Origin: Lycium barbarum
Lineage: Eukaryota > Streptophyta > Magnoliopsida > Solanales > Solanaceae
NCBI RefSeq assembly: GCF_019175385.1
Contig: NC_083345.1
Span: 123,073,657 to 123,137,656 of the forward strand
Reading direction: 5' to 3'
DNA: 64,000 nt
Below the pieces are notes generated by a model. That model saw only the letters and a list, made by a program, of their open reading frames with translations, was not told the origin of the DNA and did not search any database. How positions within the stretch are numbered: the first letter of the stretch is position 1; every line of letters starts with the position of its first letter. Below, piece by piece: positions 1 through 12,539 of this stretch. The translations under genes were made by a program, and so were the position numbers.

Positions 1-2118
1 CAAATGTTAATCGATTTTTCAAAATTTAAAACCAAATCAAATCAAACCGAGCAGGTTTTCGATCATTAAGTCGGTTTGACTCGATTCATGGGTTCGGATC
101 GGTTTTTCGGTCTCATTTGAACACCCTATCTAAATGGTACTCGATTCCTATACTTTATAGGTCTAGGAAAAGAAAAGAAAGTAAATGGAAAATAATAAAC
201 ACCTGACTGGTAATTTTGTATCCATACAGGTTTAGGCTTAGGCTTTCCTTTGTACATTAGGAAAAGGAAAAGACGTAAATGAAAAATAATATAAAATGGA
301 TAATAATTTTTTTATTCTATTTTCTAACAATGTTATCCTATATAAATTTTATAATGTTTTAAAAATATTCAAGTTTTTATTAATTATCCAAATTCTGGAT
401 TTATATGAATGTATTATATTTTTTTCTCAAACCTCTTTTGTGTTTTTCCTTCCATCCCAATTTATGTGACACCTTTATTTTTTTGAGAGTCAAGTTAACT
501 AAACTTTGAAGCTAAACTCGAATAGATTGACTCAATATTCTAAGATTTAAATTTATACATTTGAAAATTACATGAAAAGTGCTATATGTTCAACTTTTCT
601 CATATCAATCTTTTAAGAATAAAAAAGATTTGTGCCACTTTTAATTTAGTCAGTACAGACGCTGAAGGATCAATTAACACTCGATAGGAAAGATTTTTAG
701 TCGAAGCTCTCAAACCTGTTCGAAAATCACTTATAAATTCAATTTCCAATTCAATTAATGTTTCGACATCCTGAAGTCAAGACAGTACACTAGTGTTAAA
801 AATAAGTAAACTACAACATACCTAATATAATTTCACAAATGAAATCTGAAAGAGTAAAGTGTAAACAGACCTTACTTCTACTTTGGGAGGTATAGAAGAT
901 GTTTCTAATACACCATCGACTAAAGAGAATGTGTTAAAATAATTAGAGGCCCAGAAATTGAAGAGGGGCAAAGAAGAGACAGGTTGTTGCACTGCATGTC
1001 AACAAGTCAAATACTTACCCGACTTCATTCACACTCATTTATTTGCCGGCAAATCTTGCCAAGGTCCTTTTTATCCATCAAGACAAAAAGGGTTTATTAC
1101 CACATAATTATCGTGGTAAATGTAACATTATAGACTAGAAAAACGTCAAAATTTGCATATAATGATTTATTAGTTTCCTTGTTTCAATTATATGATGCGG
1201 TTCGAAAATTTTGACTTAGGCTAAAAAATAACGAAGTAATTTCAGACCACGAGAGTCAAAATATTGTTTTTTGGTCAATTCGAACTAAATGATTATATAC
1301 AAATGAAATTTACGTATTTGGAAAAGGAATAAAATATATTACAACTAATAGTTTTTACGATAAAAATATGTAAGACGTGATTGAGAAAAAAGACCCGGTC
1401 TGACCCTTTTTCGAACTCCGCACAAGCTTAGTGCAACAGGTTGCCATTTTACATTAAGAAAAAATCATAATAAAAACAAAATTGTAATAGTGCTATGTAA
1501 ACTAAATAATGACGATATCTTTGATATGTGTCATATGAAAGTTGTAGATATCCTATAAAATTAGTCGAGGTGTGTTTAAACTGGTCCGGACATCACGACT
1601 ATTTAAAAACAAAATGAAACAAATAAAGTGCAGTATATCAAAGTATCTTTAGCATTTAATAAGTAACTTGTAATTTAATACTAGAATTCTTATAACGCAT
1701 TAAGAACATGTAATTAATTAAGGACAAAATGAGAAATGCAAGATTAAAGAGTTTAAATAGTCAAATGCCGTCTCAACGTATACTCGGATTAATTATGATG
1801 CACCAACCTTTGCGGGCGACCTATAACCCCCATGACCTTATTTTTTCTGTATTTTTGTATGCTTTTTAGGCTGATGTAGCACCCAAAAAAATTATAATTT
1901 AAAAATAGCGAGTGAAAGTAGTAAAAATAGTTTTATATTTTAATAAAAATTAGTTTTTTAAAATTTATTTATATTTTATCCTTTCACCCACCCCCACCCT
2001 CCCTTTCTTCCACAATTCAATTGTTAAAGCTACTAATTGCAGTTTTCCAAACCTTAATTCTTTATGCCCAATTGTTAAAGCTTCAATCTTTATTAATTTT
2101 GGAGGAGATTTAGCTTAG
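1..2118. other. AT-rich non-coding stretch
   Basis: I see no convincing gene here. Bases about 30-130 are rich in CGGTTT/AACCGA words and end in a tgaacaccct motif, as in the ends of many plant DNA transposons, but no partner end is visible. Bases about 449-660 (cccaatttatgtgacacc ... gtgccactttt) resemble a decayed Stowaway-type MITE. The remainder is low-complexity A+T sequence without long open frames. Confidence 0.6.
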
Positions 2119-2436
2119 TTGGAGATTAACCCAAATGCTAAATGTGAGTCCTTTATCTTAGCAAAATGTAAGTCCTTTATCACCACCATTATCACCACGG
2201 CCACCACGCCACGTCAGCACCATCACCGTCCACTTCCACCTCCAAAATTCGTGCATTTTGCTTCGAAAACGACAACCTGGGAGAGTAAACACTCTAACTA
2301 CGATAAATCTCATGGGAAATTGAAAAAGAAGGCAAATTGGGGGATGAAACTAGGATTTATGCTTGTTAGTGTTGCTGGGGTCTTGCAGATGTGTGTGTTG
2401 GGGTTCTTGTTGATCAAGAGAAGACAATTAACTTGA
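2119..2436 (+). CDS. possible terminal exon of a small membrane protein
   Basis: An open frame of about 105 codons follows a stop at 2116-2118. It has no early ATG: the first codon is TTG and the first in-frame ATG is at about 2344. If real, it is therefore a last exon spliced at the AG of 2117-2118. The product has a His/Pro-rich, basic N-terminal half. Near the C-terminus is one hydrophobic span (LGFMLVSVAGVLQMCVLGFL) followed by basic KRRQ, which suggests a C-terminally anchored membrane protein. I do not recognise the family. The downstream DNA to about 2618 has no gene. The frame could be fortuitous. Confidence 0.3.
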   Translation: MEINPNAKCESFILAKCKSFITTIITTATTPRQHHHRPLPPPKFVHFASKTTTWESKHSNYDKSHGKLKKKANWGMKLGFMLVSVAGVLQMCVLGFLLIKRRQLT

Positions 2437-2618
2437 GTATTTGATTTTGTTTCTTTGCTATATCCGTACAATCTTGGGTTTGGTGGAGCGGGGGTGGGGG
2501 GAGGCGGCCTGAAATGAAGAAGAAGAGGGTTATGTGTGTAATACTAAGCTATTGCTTCTGTTTGTGCTTCTCAATTCTGAAGTTTGTCTTTTTCTTGGAT
2601 TTTACATTGTGGGTTTGG

Positions 2619-2828
2619 TTATATGTGCAATACTAAGGAGAGCTTGTAAACCTTCATAGCACCTCTACTATGAACTTCTTGAATCACTTGCTTGACCAAG
2701 TGAGTCACAGATTGATTAGAAGCTTGAATAACCCTCTTGTTTCTCTGTGTCCAGATACCATACACAGCCACTGCTAAGGAGAGCCTGTAAACCTCAGTTT
2801 TGCCACTCCTTCCCTTTGCATAGGTAGT
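2619..2828 (-). pseudogene. LINE ORF2 C-terminal fragment
   Basis: This is an open frame of about 70 codons ending at 2619. It has the VYGIWTQRNKRV motif typical of the segment after the zinc-binding domain in plant L1 ORF2 proteins. Its upstream coding partner lies 14.9 kb away, at 17699 onwards, beyond the inserted LTRs. The words ctaaggagagc..tgtaaacct occur twice, at about 2632 and 2774, which points to a small internal duplication. Confidence 0.7.
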
Positions 2829-3779
2829 TGTCACACCCTAATACCTCTAGGGTGTGATGGGCACCCGACCCCATATCCGGAGCCGAGCGAACCCACAGAC
2901 TCTTATTTCATACCTGATCTTTCCGGACTTGTTAAATCAAATAAGCATGAAATACATATTAAGGCTTTCAGAAATTTTTTTCTTTTTCTTTGTTTATCAA
3001 ATTCAACAAAATCTGTAATTATATAGAATTCATATTATAATACAAACTGACACATCGGCTGATGGAGCCGCTTACAGAACTGACATACTATACCCACGAC
3101 TCTGTCTGCAAAGTCTCTAACATCAATTCAGAAAGCATATCATATAAACTCGGACTCGGCAACACTCTAGGAGCAAATGGAGTTTGCCATCTCCACTGGG
3201 ACATCTTCTATAACAGTTTCAACTCATCTGGGTGTACCTGCGCAGCATGAAACGCAGCCCCCGAAGAAAAGGGGTCAGTACGGAAAATGTACTGAGCATG
3301 TAAGGCAAGAAGTACAGCAAACAGAGTCATAATCGGAATCAAGAGTATAGAAGTATAACAGACAGATGATATTATATGTCAGACGGGATACAGAACGTAT
3401 AGACTGTCAAAATGCTTACTTTCCAAACACAGATCATGCATGTCAGAACCACATATCACATATGCATATAACGTGCCCCGGCCCTCCCGTGAGGGACGCG
3501 GTAAATCAGATATATCATGTAAACATATAACGTGCCCCGGCCCTTGGTGAGGGACGCGGTGAATCATATATCATATATATCAAAATCATATGTCCGAAGG
3601 AGTACAGAAAGTAATAGCTTATTCAGAACATCAAAATGTTTAATCTTAAAACACAAATGATGCATATCAAAATCATGCATAGGGCACAGGAACGTGGTCG
3701 CCACTCGTGCCTTTGGCGCCACAACACATTATACTCCAGAAGATTTCATATCTCCGAACATCTCTGTCACATAGCATAA

Positions 3780-4060
3780 CATATACACAGTATCCCGGGA
3801 ACCGGATAGATACCACGAGAACCCAGGAACCGGAAAGATACCACGAGAACCCAGGGACCGGTCACATCATAGTTCATATACATATACACGGTACCCCGGG
3901 AACCGGACAGATACCACGAGAACCCGGGGACCAGTCACACGATAACCGGAGACGGACATATACCGCAGTACTCCGGAACCGGATACATCATACTCCATAT
4001 ACACGGTAACCGGGGAGGGACAAATACCACAGTACCCCGGAACCGAATACATCATACTCC
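3780..4060. repeat. CCGGAACC-rich imperfect tandem repeat in outer LTR
   Basis: Units containing ggaaccgga.agataccacgagaaccc recur with irregular spacing (about 28 bp for the first copies, longer later). They lie inside the left half of the outer LTR. No coding capacity is evident. Confidence 0.6.
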
Positions 4061-4493
4061 GGAATTATATCTATGGAACCCGGCCCTCAAACAAGGGACT
4101 CGGCGAACCATCCGCACGATACATACCGGCCCGGGACTCGGCGAAGGAGATCATAACATATGCACGAGCGGAGTAGTGAGAAACTAAATGCACACAAATC
4201 AAGACTCGATGGTTACGCACACTTACCGACATCTGAAGGCTCAGAAACAAGTTTCGGGTCAATCCGACTTAGTATGAGAAAGTTATGGACGTTTGAAGTA
4301 CATAACGTCCTACGAACATTTCAGGAGCCATTTTTGGAAAACCAAAGCAACAGTTATATCAAGTACCATCGGATATCTTTAAAAATCAAATCAAGTAGAA
4401 CTTTTGGGACCATATATACGTATCGGAACATGTCAAAGACTTAATGAAATAACCGAACGTGCTATCAAAATATTCGTGGCAGATTACTCATAA

Positions 4494-4661
4494 CAGAATA
4501 CTCATATCAAAATACTCATATCAGAATACTTATGTCAGAATACGTATATCAAAATACTTATATCAAAATACTTGTATCAGAATACTTGTATCAAAATACG
4601 TATATCAGAATACTTTTATCAGAATACTTATATCTGAATACTTGTATCAGAATACTTATGT
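4494..4661. repeat. 14-bp tandem repeat, about 12 copies
   Basis: The unit cagaatacttatat (variants caaaata..., ...cgtatat, ...cttgtat) repeats in strict 14-bp register for 168 bp. It lies inside the outer LTR and is absent from the inner element's LTRs, so it appears specific to this LTR subfamily. Because 14 is not a multiple of three, the open frames through it are artefacts of the repeat. Confidence 0.9.
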
Positions 4662-5283
4662 CATTACTCAATCGTATAACATCTCGATTATATCAGACGG
4701 ACTTATATCAGAAGTGAATCAGAATCACAGGTAGACTCAGGAACATATTAATTCTTACAGAATTCTTTTAAGAGCATATCAAAAGTGCATACGAATCATA
4801 AACAGACTCGGAATCACAGAATAGAGTAACCCCAACGCACATATCAATATCATACCTTACTTGGCTCTAGGACATGCCAAAGAAAGAAAGGGTAAGCCTT
4901 ACATACCTTTTCCGCTTCTTACGCTACTCTAACTTCAAGTTCCAAAATCTACAATTGGTCATATTTACCAAACATTGATAGAGCCTTTAGGAATTCAATC
5001 TTAAATCAACACTTGTCTTATTTTCTCAAGTAAATCCACTTATATTCTGCCGAAATTTCGACAACATCTCCCCTGTAAATATACCATCCCCGAGAATACA
5101 ACTCGGCCAATTTCAACAACAATCCGAGAATGGAACTCGGCCACATTATCAATGACAATACCAACAATTCAATTCAACAATCCCAACCTTACAAGCTTCC
5201 AACCACATCCTTTACTTCTGTATTCATGAGTTAGATCCACAACCCACACATTACAATTTCATTCACATAAATATAAGAACCAT

Positions 5284-8200
5284 TGTCACGACCCAACCCC
5301 GTAGGCCCTGACTAGTGTCCGTGCTGGACACCCAAACGTAACCAATAACCCAAACGAGCATATTTGCAGAATATATCAATATAAAAGTCAATTGGCGCTA
5401 CCAGATATTGCAGGTGAACAAATATAGCACGTGGAAGCCGATAAGGCCGTCACAGATCATAGTAACCCAAAACATATACAGAACCCACACAAGTATGTCT
5501 ACAGACCTCTACAGAACATAACAGAATCATAAGACGGGACAGGGCCCCGTCGTACCCCTGAATAATGTACATATACACGATAGCAGAAGACTGTACCAAA
5601 ATATAGGCTCCGGATAAAGGAGCGCTCCAAAATAGCAGAATAAAGTCCTAAGCGGGCAGATCAGCAAACCTGTCGTCTGTACCTGCGCGGCATGAAAACG
5701 CAGCCCCCGAAGAAAGGGGGTCAGTACGAAATATGTACTAAATATGTAAAGCCTGAATCACACAATCAAAATCGTAACCGGTACAGAACGTACAGAAAAG
5801 TGAGTGTAAAATCCAAAGTATCAAATGCATATTTTCAAAACATACAGAGTGTATACAGAAACATATGCCATATCATATCCGACCCCTGCCAAGGGGCTCG
5901 GCAGACAAAATGTGGCCACCCTCCCGACGCTGGTGCCACAACACAGAGGAATCAGAATAGGGGTATAACCCCGTAACATAACATATCGTATCAGATGGCC
6001 ATATCAGATCATATCATATCATATCAGAGTGTGTACATGGCACAACATACTCCACAACCCATGTACATGTATACCTGCCCCCTCACATCGAGGCACGGCG
6101 AACAATGCAGTGGAATACGCTTGACAACATATCCTGGCCCGGGCTCAGTGTGGGAAACATTGGGGCATCCACGAATGGAGTAGTGAGAAACTAAATGCAA
6201 TAAAAATACCATATATATTTCCCGAGACTCAATGAGGCATATCGAATGACAAATCAAATTAATGAAATCGGACGGAATCATAGTAAGTGAATTTCGGATG
6301 TCATAATGGATTACGGAGGCATAATTTTTCTAAAATCATTTCCAAGTTCCAAAACAATTTACAAGACTTAACGGAATATTTAAAACGATATTTAATTAAT
6401 AGTTAGAGGAGTAGTTAAAACATTTCCATTAAAGCTTCTCGTAGACACGTCGTAAACATAAAAGGGTAAAATCGGAAATAGTGGACCCACCTCGGGACAA
6501 ACGAAGCGGTGGGCTCAAATTACGTATTTAAAGCTTATAAAGTCACCTACGGAGGTTCTGGGGGCATTCCATAATTTTCTAGACAATTTGCGAGAGTTTG
6601 CACAATTCTTTCAATAAAGCATACTTATAGGGTTCAATTCCATTGAATGAAAAAGGGGTATTTTCAAATGCGGATTCCGATGAGCAGAACGCTTTTCGAG
6701 GCTCAAATCCGATCCTAGCACACCTAAGGCATGCCAAAAGAAGAATCGGGATAGCTTTACATACCTTGTATGCTCTTTACGCCTTTCCAAATTCAATTCC
6801 CGTTTCGCCCAAAATCTGCAATTGGTCACATTTACCAATTCTCAATTTCCAATCTTTAAGTATTCAATCTTTATTCATAATTGCCTACAGAAATTTGGGC
6901 AGCATCTCCCCTATACATATAGCATCCCCGAGAATTTAACTCGGCCAAAACAATCAACAACAACCCAACAACAACATCAACAACAACAATAATCACTATA
7001 AACACAATATAACTTAACTAGCTATCTTTCCAACATAATGTCATAACCTTCATTTCAACTTCAATTTCCAAACTAAGCTCAATGGTTTCACATTCATCAT
7101 TAATCTAGATCATCACAATATAATTTGGAAATATTTCATAACATTCCTACGAAATATTCACAAGATATACAAAATATACAAACTTTCCACCAAAACATAA
7201 TTCACCCAAAACTTAAAATCTTCAACCTACATATTCATAACATATTTCCATCTTCTAATTTCATCAACCATAATCATAATTTACATCTTAACAACTTCAT
7301 TTCCATAATATCACAAAATTATTCTAAGATGACATAATCTTCTACATTCCAACTTCAACCAAAATTCATTCAACTTTCATTTCCAATATAATTTTCACCA
7401 TAACCACAACTAGTATACAACATAAAATTCAACTCATATCATATATACAACAATATACACACACGGCTACATACATATATACATACCCACTTTGCAAACT
7501 TCCATATTTCCATAATTTCTACTCATTTTCACATACCACAACATAAACAAACCTTCATAACATAAGAAAAAGGAATTGATTCTTACCTTTTTCTACAAAC
7601 TTCTTTACTTGAACAAGTTGTCAACTTGAAGAAATAAGTGCTCCTTCTTCCAAAACAACTACACCAAGTTGTAGAGGACACTTAATTTAGTAGGAATTCA
7701 ACAAGAAAATAATTTTAGAGGCAAGATTTTGAGGGGTGATTTTTCTATGGCCAAACCCGAAATGGCCTTATTTTTGCTCTTCTTTGTGTTTTGTTCTTGG
7801 TTCTTGAAGTTTCTAATGAATAAATGATGCATATATGACCCCTTATATTAATTTGGCACATGGAAATTAATCAATTTGGTGGGCTTGGACCAGGTATGGC
7901 CGGCCACCCTCTCACCTTGGGCCTAAATTTTTCTTTTCATTTTTTTGGGCCAATTCGGTTGGTCCCGAGTTGGGCCTACCCCACTGACCTTTCGACCTTA
8001 AAACATTCATATCTCCTTGTACCGACGTCACCTGGGAACCCACGACCTATGGATGGAAAGCTAATTCAATTATCTACAACTTTTATTGCTTGGTATTTTT
8101 CCAAATTTCAAACTTATAATACCGTTTTGTCCCCTCCAAGTCAGGTCACCCGAAAACGTTTTCTTAAAAATATTCGTTTGGAGGGCTTCCACTTTGATTT

Positions 8201-8341
8201 TGCCCAAGGGTACTTCATGAGTTGTGTTTATCTTTACATATGTGATTCATATGACTTTTCAGATGTTCCAAAAAAAAAAATCTCGGTGTGTGGGCCCCAC
8301 CCCAGCAGATAATCCGAGGTTCAAAAATACGGGATATAACA
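5284..8341 (-). repeat. 3' LTR of the gypsy element
   Basis: The LTR is 3058 bp and nearly identical to the copy at 13544-16599. By eye I count roughly 45-50 substitutions plus homopolymer length changes, about 1.5%. Open frames in it, for example 7860-8312, are not conserved as proteins and I take them as non-coding. A TATA-like word on the minus strand (taatataagg, near 7843-7852) is a possible promoter element. This is inference only. Confidence 0.92.
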
Positions 8342-8356
8342 TCCCCCCCCCCCTTT
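8342..8356 (-). promoter_or_regulatory. polypurine tract
   Basis: On the element strand this reads AAA followed by eleven G and an A, directly against the TGTTATATCC start of the 3' LTR. Such a purine run primes plus-strand DNA synthesis in LTR retrotransposons. Its position fixes the orientation of the element. Confidence 0.9.
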
Positions 8357-8449
8357 AGAACATTCGTCCTCGAATGTTAGATTAATCTTATAGGGTCTGA
8401 AATGGCTTCGGGGGAGTTTCCGTTTATAGACAGCACATATGGTACACAT

Positions 8450-10930
8450 TCATAATTGAATATAATTAAGCAAGGATTTTAAATTACCTGTGGGCATGGG
8501 GAACAGATGAGGATATTTCTTCTTCATTTCCTCTTCGGCCTCCCAGGTCATTTCCTCCCTGTTATTGTTCCGCCACAGCACCTTAACGGAAGCTACGTCT
8601 TTGTTCCGTAGTTTTCTTACCTGGCGGTCTAGAATGGCTACGGGCTGCTCCTCGTAAGATAACTGCTCCGTCACCTGAATATCATCTGCAGGAAATATTC
8701 TGGAGGGATCACCGATGCATTTACGGAGCATGGATACGTGAAATACCGGATGTACCGCTTCCAAATCGGATGGCAGATCTAGTTCATAGGCAACATTCCC
8801 AATTTTTCGAACAATCTGATAAGGCCCAATGTAGCGCGGACTAAGCTTACCCTTTCTGCCGAACCGCATTACGCCCTTCATAGGAGATACCTTCAGAAAT
8901 ACCCAATCACCAACCTGGAATTCCAAAGGTCGACGCCGTTTATCTGCGTATGACTTATGTCGACTCTGGGCTGCTAATAGTCGCTCTCGGATGAGTTTCA
9001 CCTTATCAACGGCCTGCTGGATCATATCTGGGCCGATTAACTCTGTCTCGCCAATATCAAACCAGCCGATAGGTGAGCTGCATTTCCTGCCATACAAAGC
9101 CTCGTACGGAGCCATCTGGATGCTGGAATGGTAACTGTTATTATAAGCAAATTCAATCAATGGCAAGTGATCATCCCAACTACCTCTGAAATCAATAACA
9201 CAGGCCTGTAACATATCTTCCAGCGTCTGTATAGTGCGCTCGGCCTGTCCGTCGCTCTGAGGATGAAAAGCTGTGCTCAGACTCACCTGAGTCCCTAATC
9301 CCTCCTGAAAAGATCTCCAGAAGTTCGCCGTGAACTGGGCGCCTCTGTCAGTAATAATAGCTATAGGAACTCCGTGAAGCTTTACTATTTCTTTAATATA
9401 AAGCCTGGCATAATCCTCGGCGGAATAAGTAGTTCTGACGGGGAGAAAATGGGCTGATTTTGTCAGTCTATCAACAATAACCCAGATGGAATCATACTTC
9501 CGAGAGGTGCGAGGCAAACCTGTAACGAAGTCCATATTAATTATCTCCCACTTCCATGTCGGAATTTCCATTTCCTGCAACAGTCCACCCGGCTTCTGAT
9601 GTTCAATTTTGACCTGCTGACAATTTGGACACTGGGCGACGAACTCTGCGATATCCCGTTTCATACCGTCCCACCAGTATAGGCACCTGAGATCATGGTA
9701 CATCTTCGTAGACCCAGGATGAACCGAATAGCGAGCATAATGTGCCTCGCTCATAACCTGCTGCCGTAGCCCTGCAATATCAGGTACACACAACCTGCCT
9801 CTGTATAATAATGTTCTATCCGGTGTAAACTCGAACGGAGTCTTCTCCTTGTCATAGGCTGTGTCTCTGTACCAAGCTAAAACAGGATCTTCATATTGGT
9901 GTCGCTTAATATCTTCCTTAATAGATGATTCAGAAACCCCTCGGACAGAAATCCGCGTACCTCCAGAATCGGCTAGTCGAACTCCAAGATTAGCTAGCTG
10001 ATGAATATCACGTACTATCGCTTTCCTGTCTGGCTGTAAATCTGCTAAACTGCCCATAGATTTCCGGCTGAGCGCATCTGCAACAACATTAGCTTTGCCC
10101 GGATGGTACAGAATATCAACATCATAATCTTTCAGTAGCTCCAGCCACCGCCGCTGCCGCAAGTTAAGCTCTTTCTGCTTAAAACTATACTGGAGACTTT
10201 TATGATCTGTATAGATATCAACATGAACGCCATATAAGTAGTGTCTCCATATCTTCAGAGCATGAATCACCGCTGCAAGCTCCAGATCGTGGGTAGGATA
10301 ATTCTTTTCATGCTTTTTAAGCTGCCGGGAAGCATAAGCTATAACTCTGCCGTGCTGCATCAATACACAGCCTAACCCCACACCAGAAGCGTCACAATAA
10401 ATAACATATCCATCGGGTCCCTCTGCAAGAGTCAGAACTGGAGCTGTAGTCAACTTCTCCTTCAGCAACTGGAAGCTTCGTTCACAAGCATCAGTCCACT
10501 GGAACTTGGCTCCCTTCTGAGTTAGCCTTGTCAAAGGCGCTGAAATCGAAGAAAATTTTTCCACAAATCTTCTGTAATAGCCTGCTAATCCCAGAAAACT
10601 ACGTACCTCCGTGGGCGTCGTAGGTCTAGGCCAATTCTTTACTGCCTCAATCTTTTGTGTGTCCACCCGGACACCATCAGCTGCAATAATATGTCCCAAG
10701 AATGCCACTGAAGCCAGCCAGAATTCACATTTAGAGAATTTAGCATATAATTTCTGATGCTGAAGTACCCCAAGTACCGCTCTCAGATGATCTGCGTGTT
10801 CCTCCTTTGACCGTGAATAAACCAGAATATCGTCAATAAACACAATCACGAACATATCCAAGAACGGCCTGAATACCCGATTCATCAAATCCATAAATAC
10901 CGCTGGAGCATTAGTCAGCCCAAAAGACAT
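8450..10930 (-). pseudogene. pol: pol fragment: RT C-half, RNase H, integrase
   Basis: This open frame of 826 codons begins inside the reverse transcriptase. The RT catalytic box FIDD is at residues 31-34. RNase H follows, with acidic residues near D180, E217, D242 and D285. The integrase has an H397/H404...C434/C437 zinc domain and a D467, D528, E564 catalytic triad with the usual 35-residue D-E gap. A GPY-type segment and a chromodomain-like tail (about 760-810, [13 protein letters not shown]) end the protein before a short unique C-terminus. All catalytic residues are present, so this part could be active in isolation. The upstream frame is separated by a one-base shift near 10925, so the normal polyprotein cannot be made. 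Confidence 0.92.
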
Positions 10931-11605
10931 AACTCTGAATCATAATGCCCATATCGGGTCCAAAATGCTGTCTTAGGAATATCCGCCTCTCGTACCCGTA
11001 CCTGGTGATATCCTGATCGAAGATCTATCTTCGAAAAACACTTAGCGCCTTGCAACTGATCAAACAAATCATCAATTCTGGGGATGGAGTATTTATTTTT
11101 TATGGTTACCTTATTCAGCTGCCGATAATCGATACACATACGCAACGACCCGTCTTTCTTCCGTACAAATAATACCGGGGCTCCCCAAGGCGAAGTGCTG
11201 GGCCTGATAAAGCCCTTCTCTAACAAATCCTTCAGCTGCTCTTTCAATTCCTTTAGTTCTGCGGGTGCCATTCTGTACGGGAGAATAGATATCGGCTGAG
11301 TATCTGGAAGCAAATCAATAGTAAAATCTATCTCCCGCTCCGGAGAAAGACCTGGAAGCTCATCTGGGAATACATTCGGGAATTCATTAACCACGGGAAC
11401 TGACTGAAGAGTCGGCGTTTCTGCTTTCAAGTCTTGTACCCGAACCAGATGATAAATATAACCTTTTCTGATCATTTTCTTCGCCTTAAGGTATGAAATA
11501 AACTTACCTTTCGGCGATGCTGTATTACCTGCCCACTCTATAACTGGCTCCCCGGGAAACTGAAAACGGACTACCTTATTTTGGCAGTCAACATTAGCAT
11601 AACAG
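10915..11605 (-). pseudogene. pol: pol fragment: protease tail and RT N-half
   Basis: This frame carries the linker after the protease, then the RT N-terminal half: [13 protein letters not shown], the [20 protein letters not shown] box, [11 protein letters not shown] and [12 protein letters not shown] with the first catalytic Asp. It ends out of frame near 10925, where one base is missing relative to the expected RT. Its upstream end meets the gag-protease frame at about 11605 through another one-base shift. Both breaks lie at non-homopolymer positions, so simple sequencing slippage is less likely. Confidence 0.85.
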
Positions 11606-11609
11606 GAAG

Positions 11610-12539
11610 CTAGCCAGTCCTTCCCATAATAACATCAAATTCAATCATATCTAGCTCCACCAGATCCGCCTTAGTATCTCGGCCACATATGATTACAGAA
11701 CAATCTTTATATACTTGCCTCGCTAAAATAAAATCTCCTACCGGAGTAGCTACTTCAAATGGTTCTATAGGTTCAGAAGTTATTCCAATTTTGTTAGCAA
11801 CCAAAGGGGAAATATACGACAAGGTAGAACCGGGATCTATCAAAGCATATACAGATCGGGTGAAAACCAGTAATGTACCTGTGACAACATTAGGCGAAGC
11901 CTCCTGATCCTGGCGGCTGGCCAAAGCATAAATGCGGTTCGAAGGACCGCTAGTACTGGGAACTCTACCACGGCCTCTGCCGCGACCCGCTGGTGCTGAC
12001 GTACTCGGCCCTGTAGGGCGCATAGCCACTGACGAAGATGATGACCCAGCGGCTGATCCGGTAGGCTGCGCTGCACCACCCGAACTACCCTTGTACGGGC
12101 AATCTCTCACAGAATGGCCCTGACGGTCACAAGAAAAACATGCACCGGTGGCTCTATAGCAATCTCCAGGATGATATCTGCCACAATAAGAACACTGAGG
12201 CCTGGGTGGCCTCGTCTGACCGGAACTCCTGTCTACCCGCGAACCTGAAGCCCTGGAGCTCTGGCCTGCTCCTGAATACCCTGGGCTATCAAATCTCCGG
12301 CCTGTAACCTCTGGAGGTGCACTCTGTGCCGGCTGGGAAGACTGTCTACTAGCCTGCTGCTGCTGCTGGGGCTGCCTGCTCCGAAAGTCCCCAGAATACC
12401 CAGCTGATCTGGCCCTCTTGGGCCGTCTCCGATCTTGACCCCTGTCGGGCTGATGTCTCCTGTGCCGGTCCTCCATACCCTGGGCATGAGCCTGATACGG
12501 GCAATATCCATACTGGGCTGAGCGGCCAACACCAAGCAA
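11610..12539 (-). pseudogene. gag: gag C-half with zinc knuckle, and protease
   Basis: A basic Arg/Gln/Ser-rich region is followed by two Cys/His boxes: C116-x2-C119...H123...C127, and a canonical CCHC knuckle C134-x2-C137-x4-H142-x4-C147 that binds nucleic acid. After a Gly/Ser/Pro linker comes the aspartic protease motif LIDPGSTLSYI at about 233-243, with DPG in place of the usual D[ST]G. The frame stops soon after the VIMG segment near the protease end, at the frameshift around 11605. At the other end, near 12495-12530, it is out of frame with the N-terminal half of gag. Confidence 0.85.

Noticed and set aside
2101..2180. tRNA-like A-box (tagcttagttgg)
   Set aside because: No B-box with the GGTTCGA pattern at the right distance and no cloverleaf could be formed by eye.
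4459..4734. Repeat-rich plus-strand ORFs (NTYIRI-type text)
   Set aside because: They are translations of a 14-bp tandem repeat in two frames, so openness is automatic.
7860..8312. 150-codon plus-strand frame in the left LTR
   Set aside because: The frame is broken in the other LTR copies by small indels and has no recognisable domain.
11689..12123. Plus-strand ORFs opposite gag-protease
   Set aside because: They are shadows of the minus-strand gag-protease reading frame.
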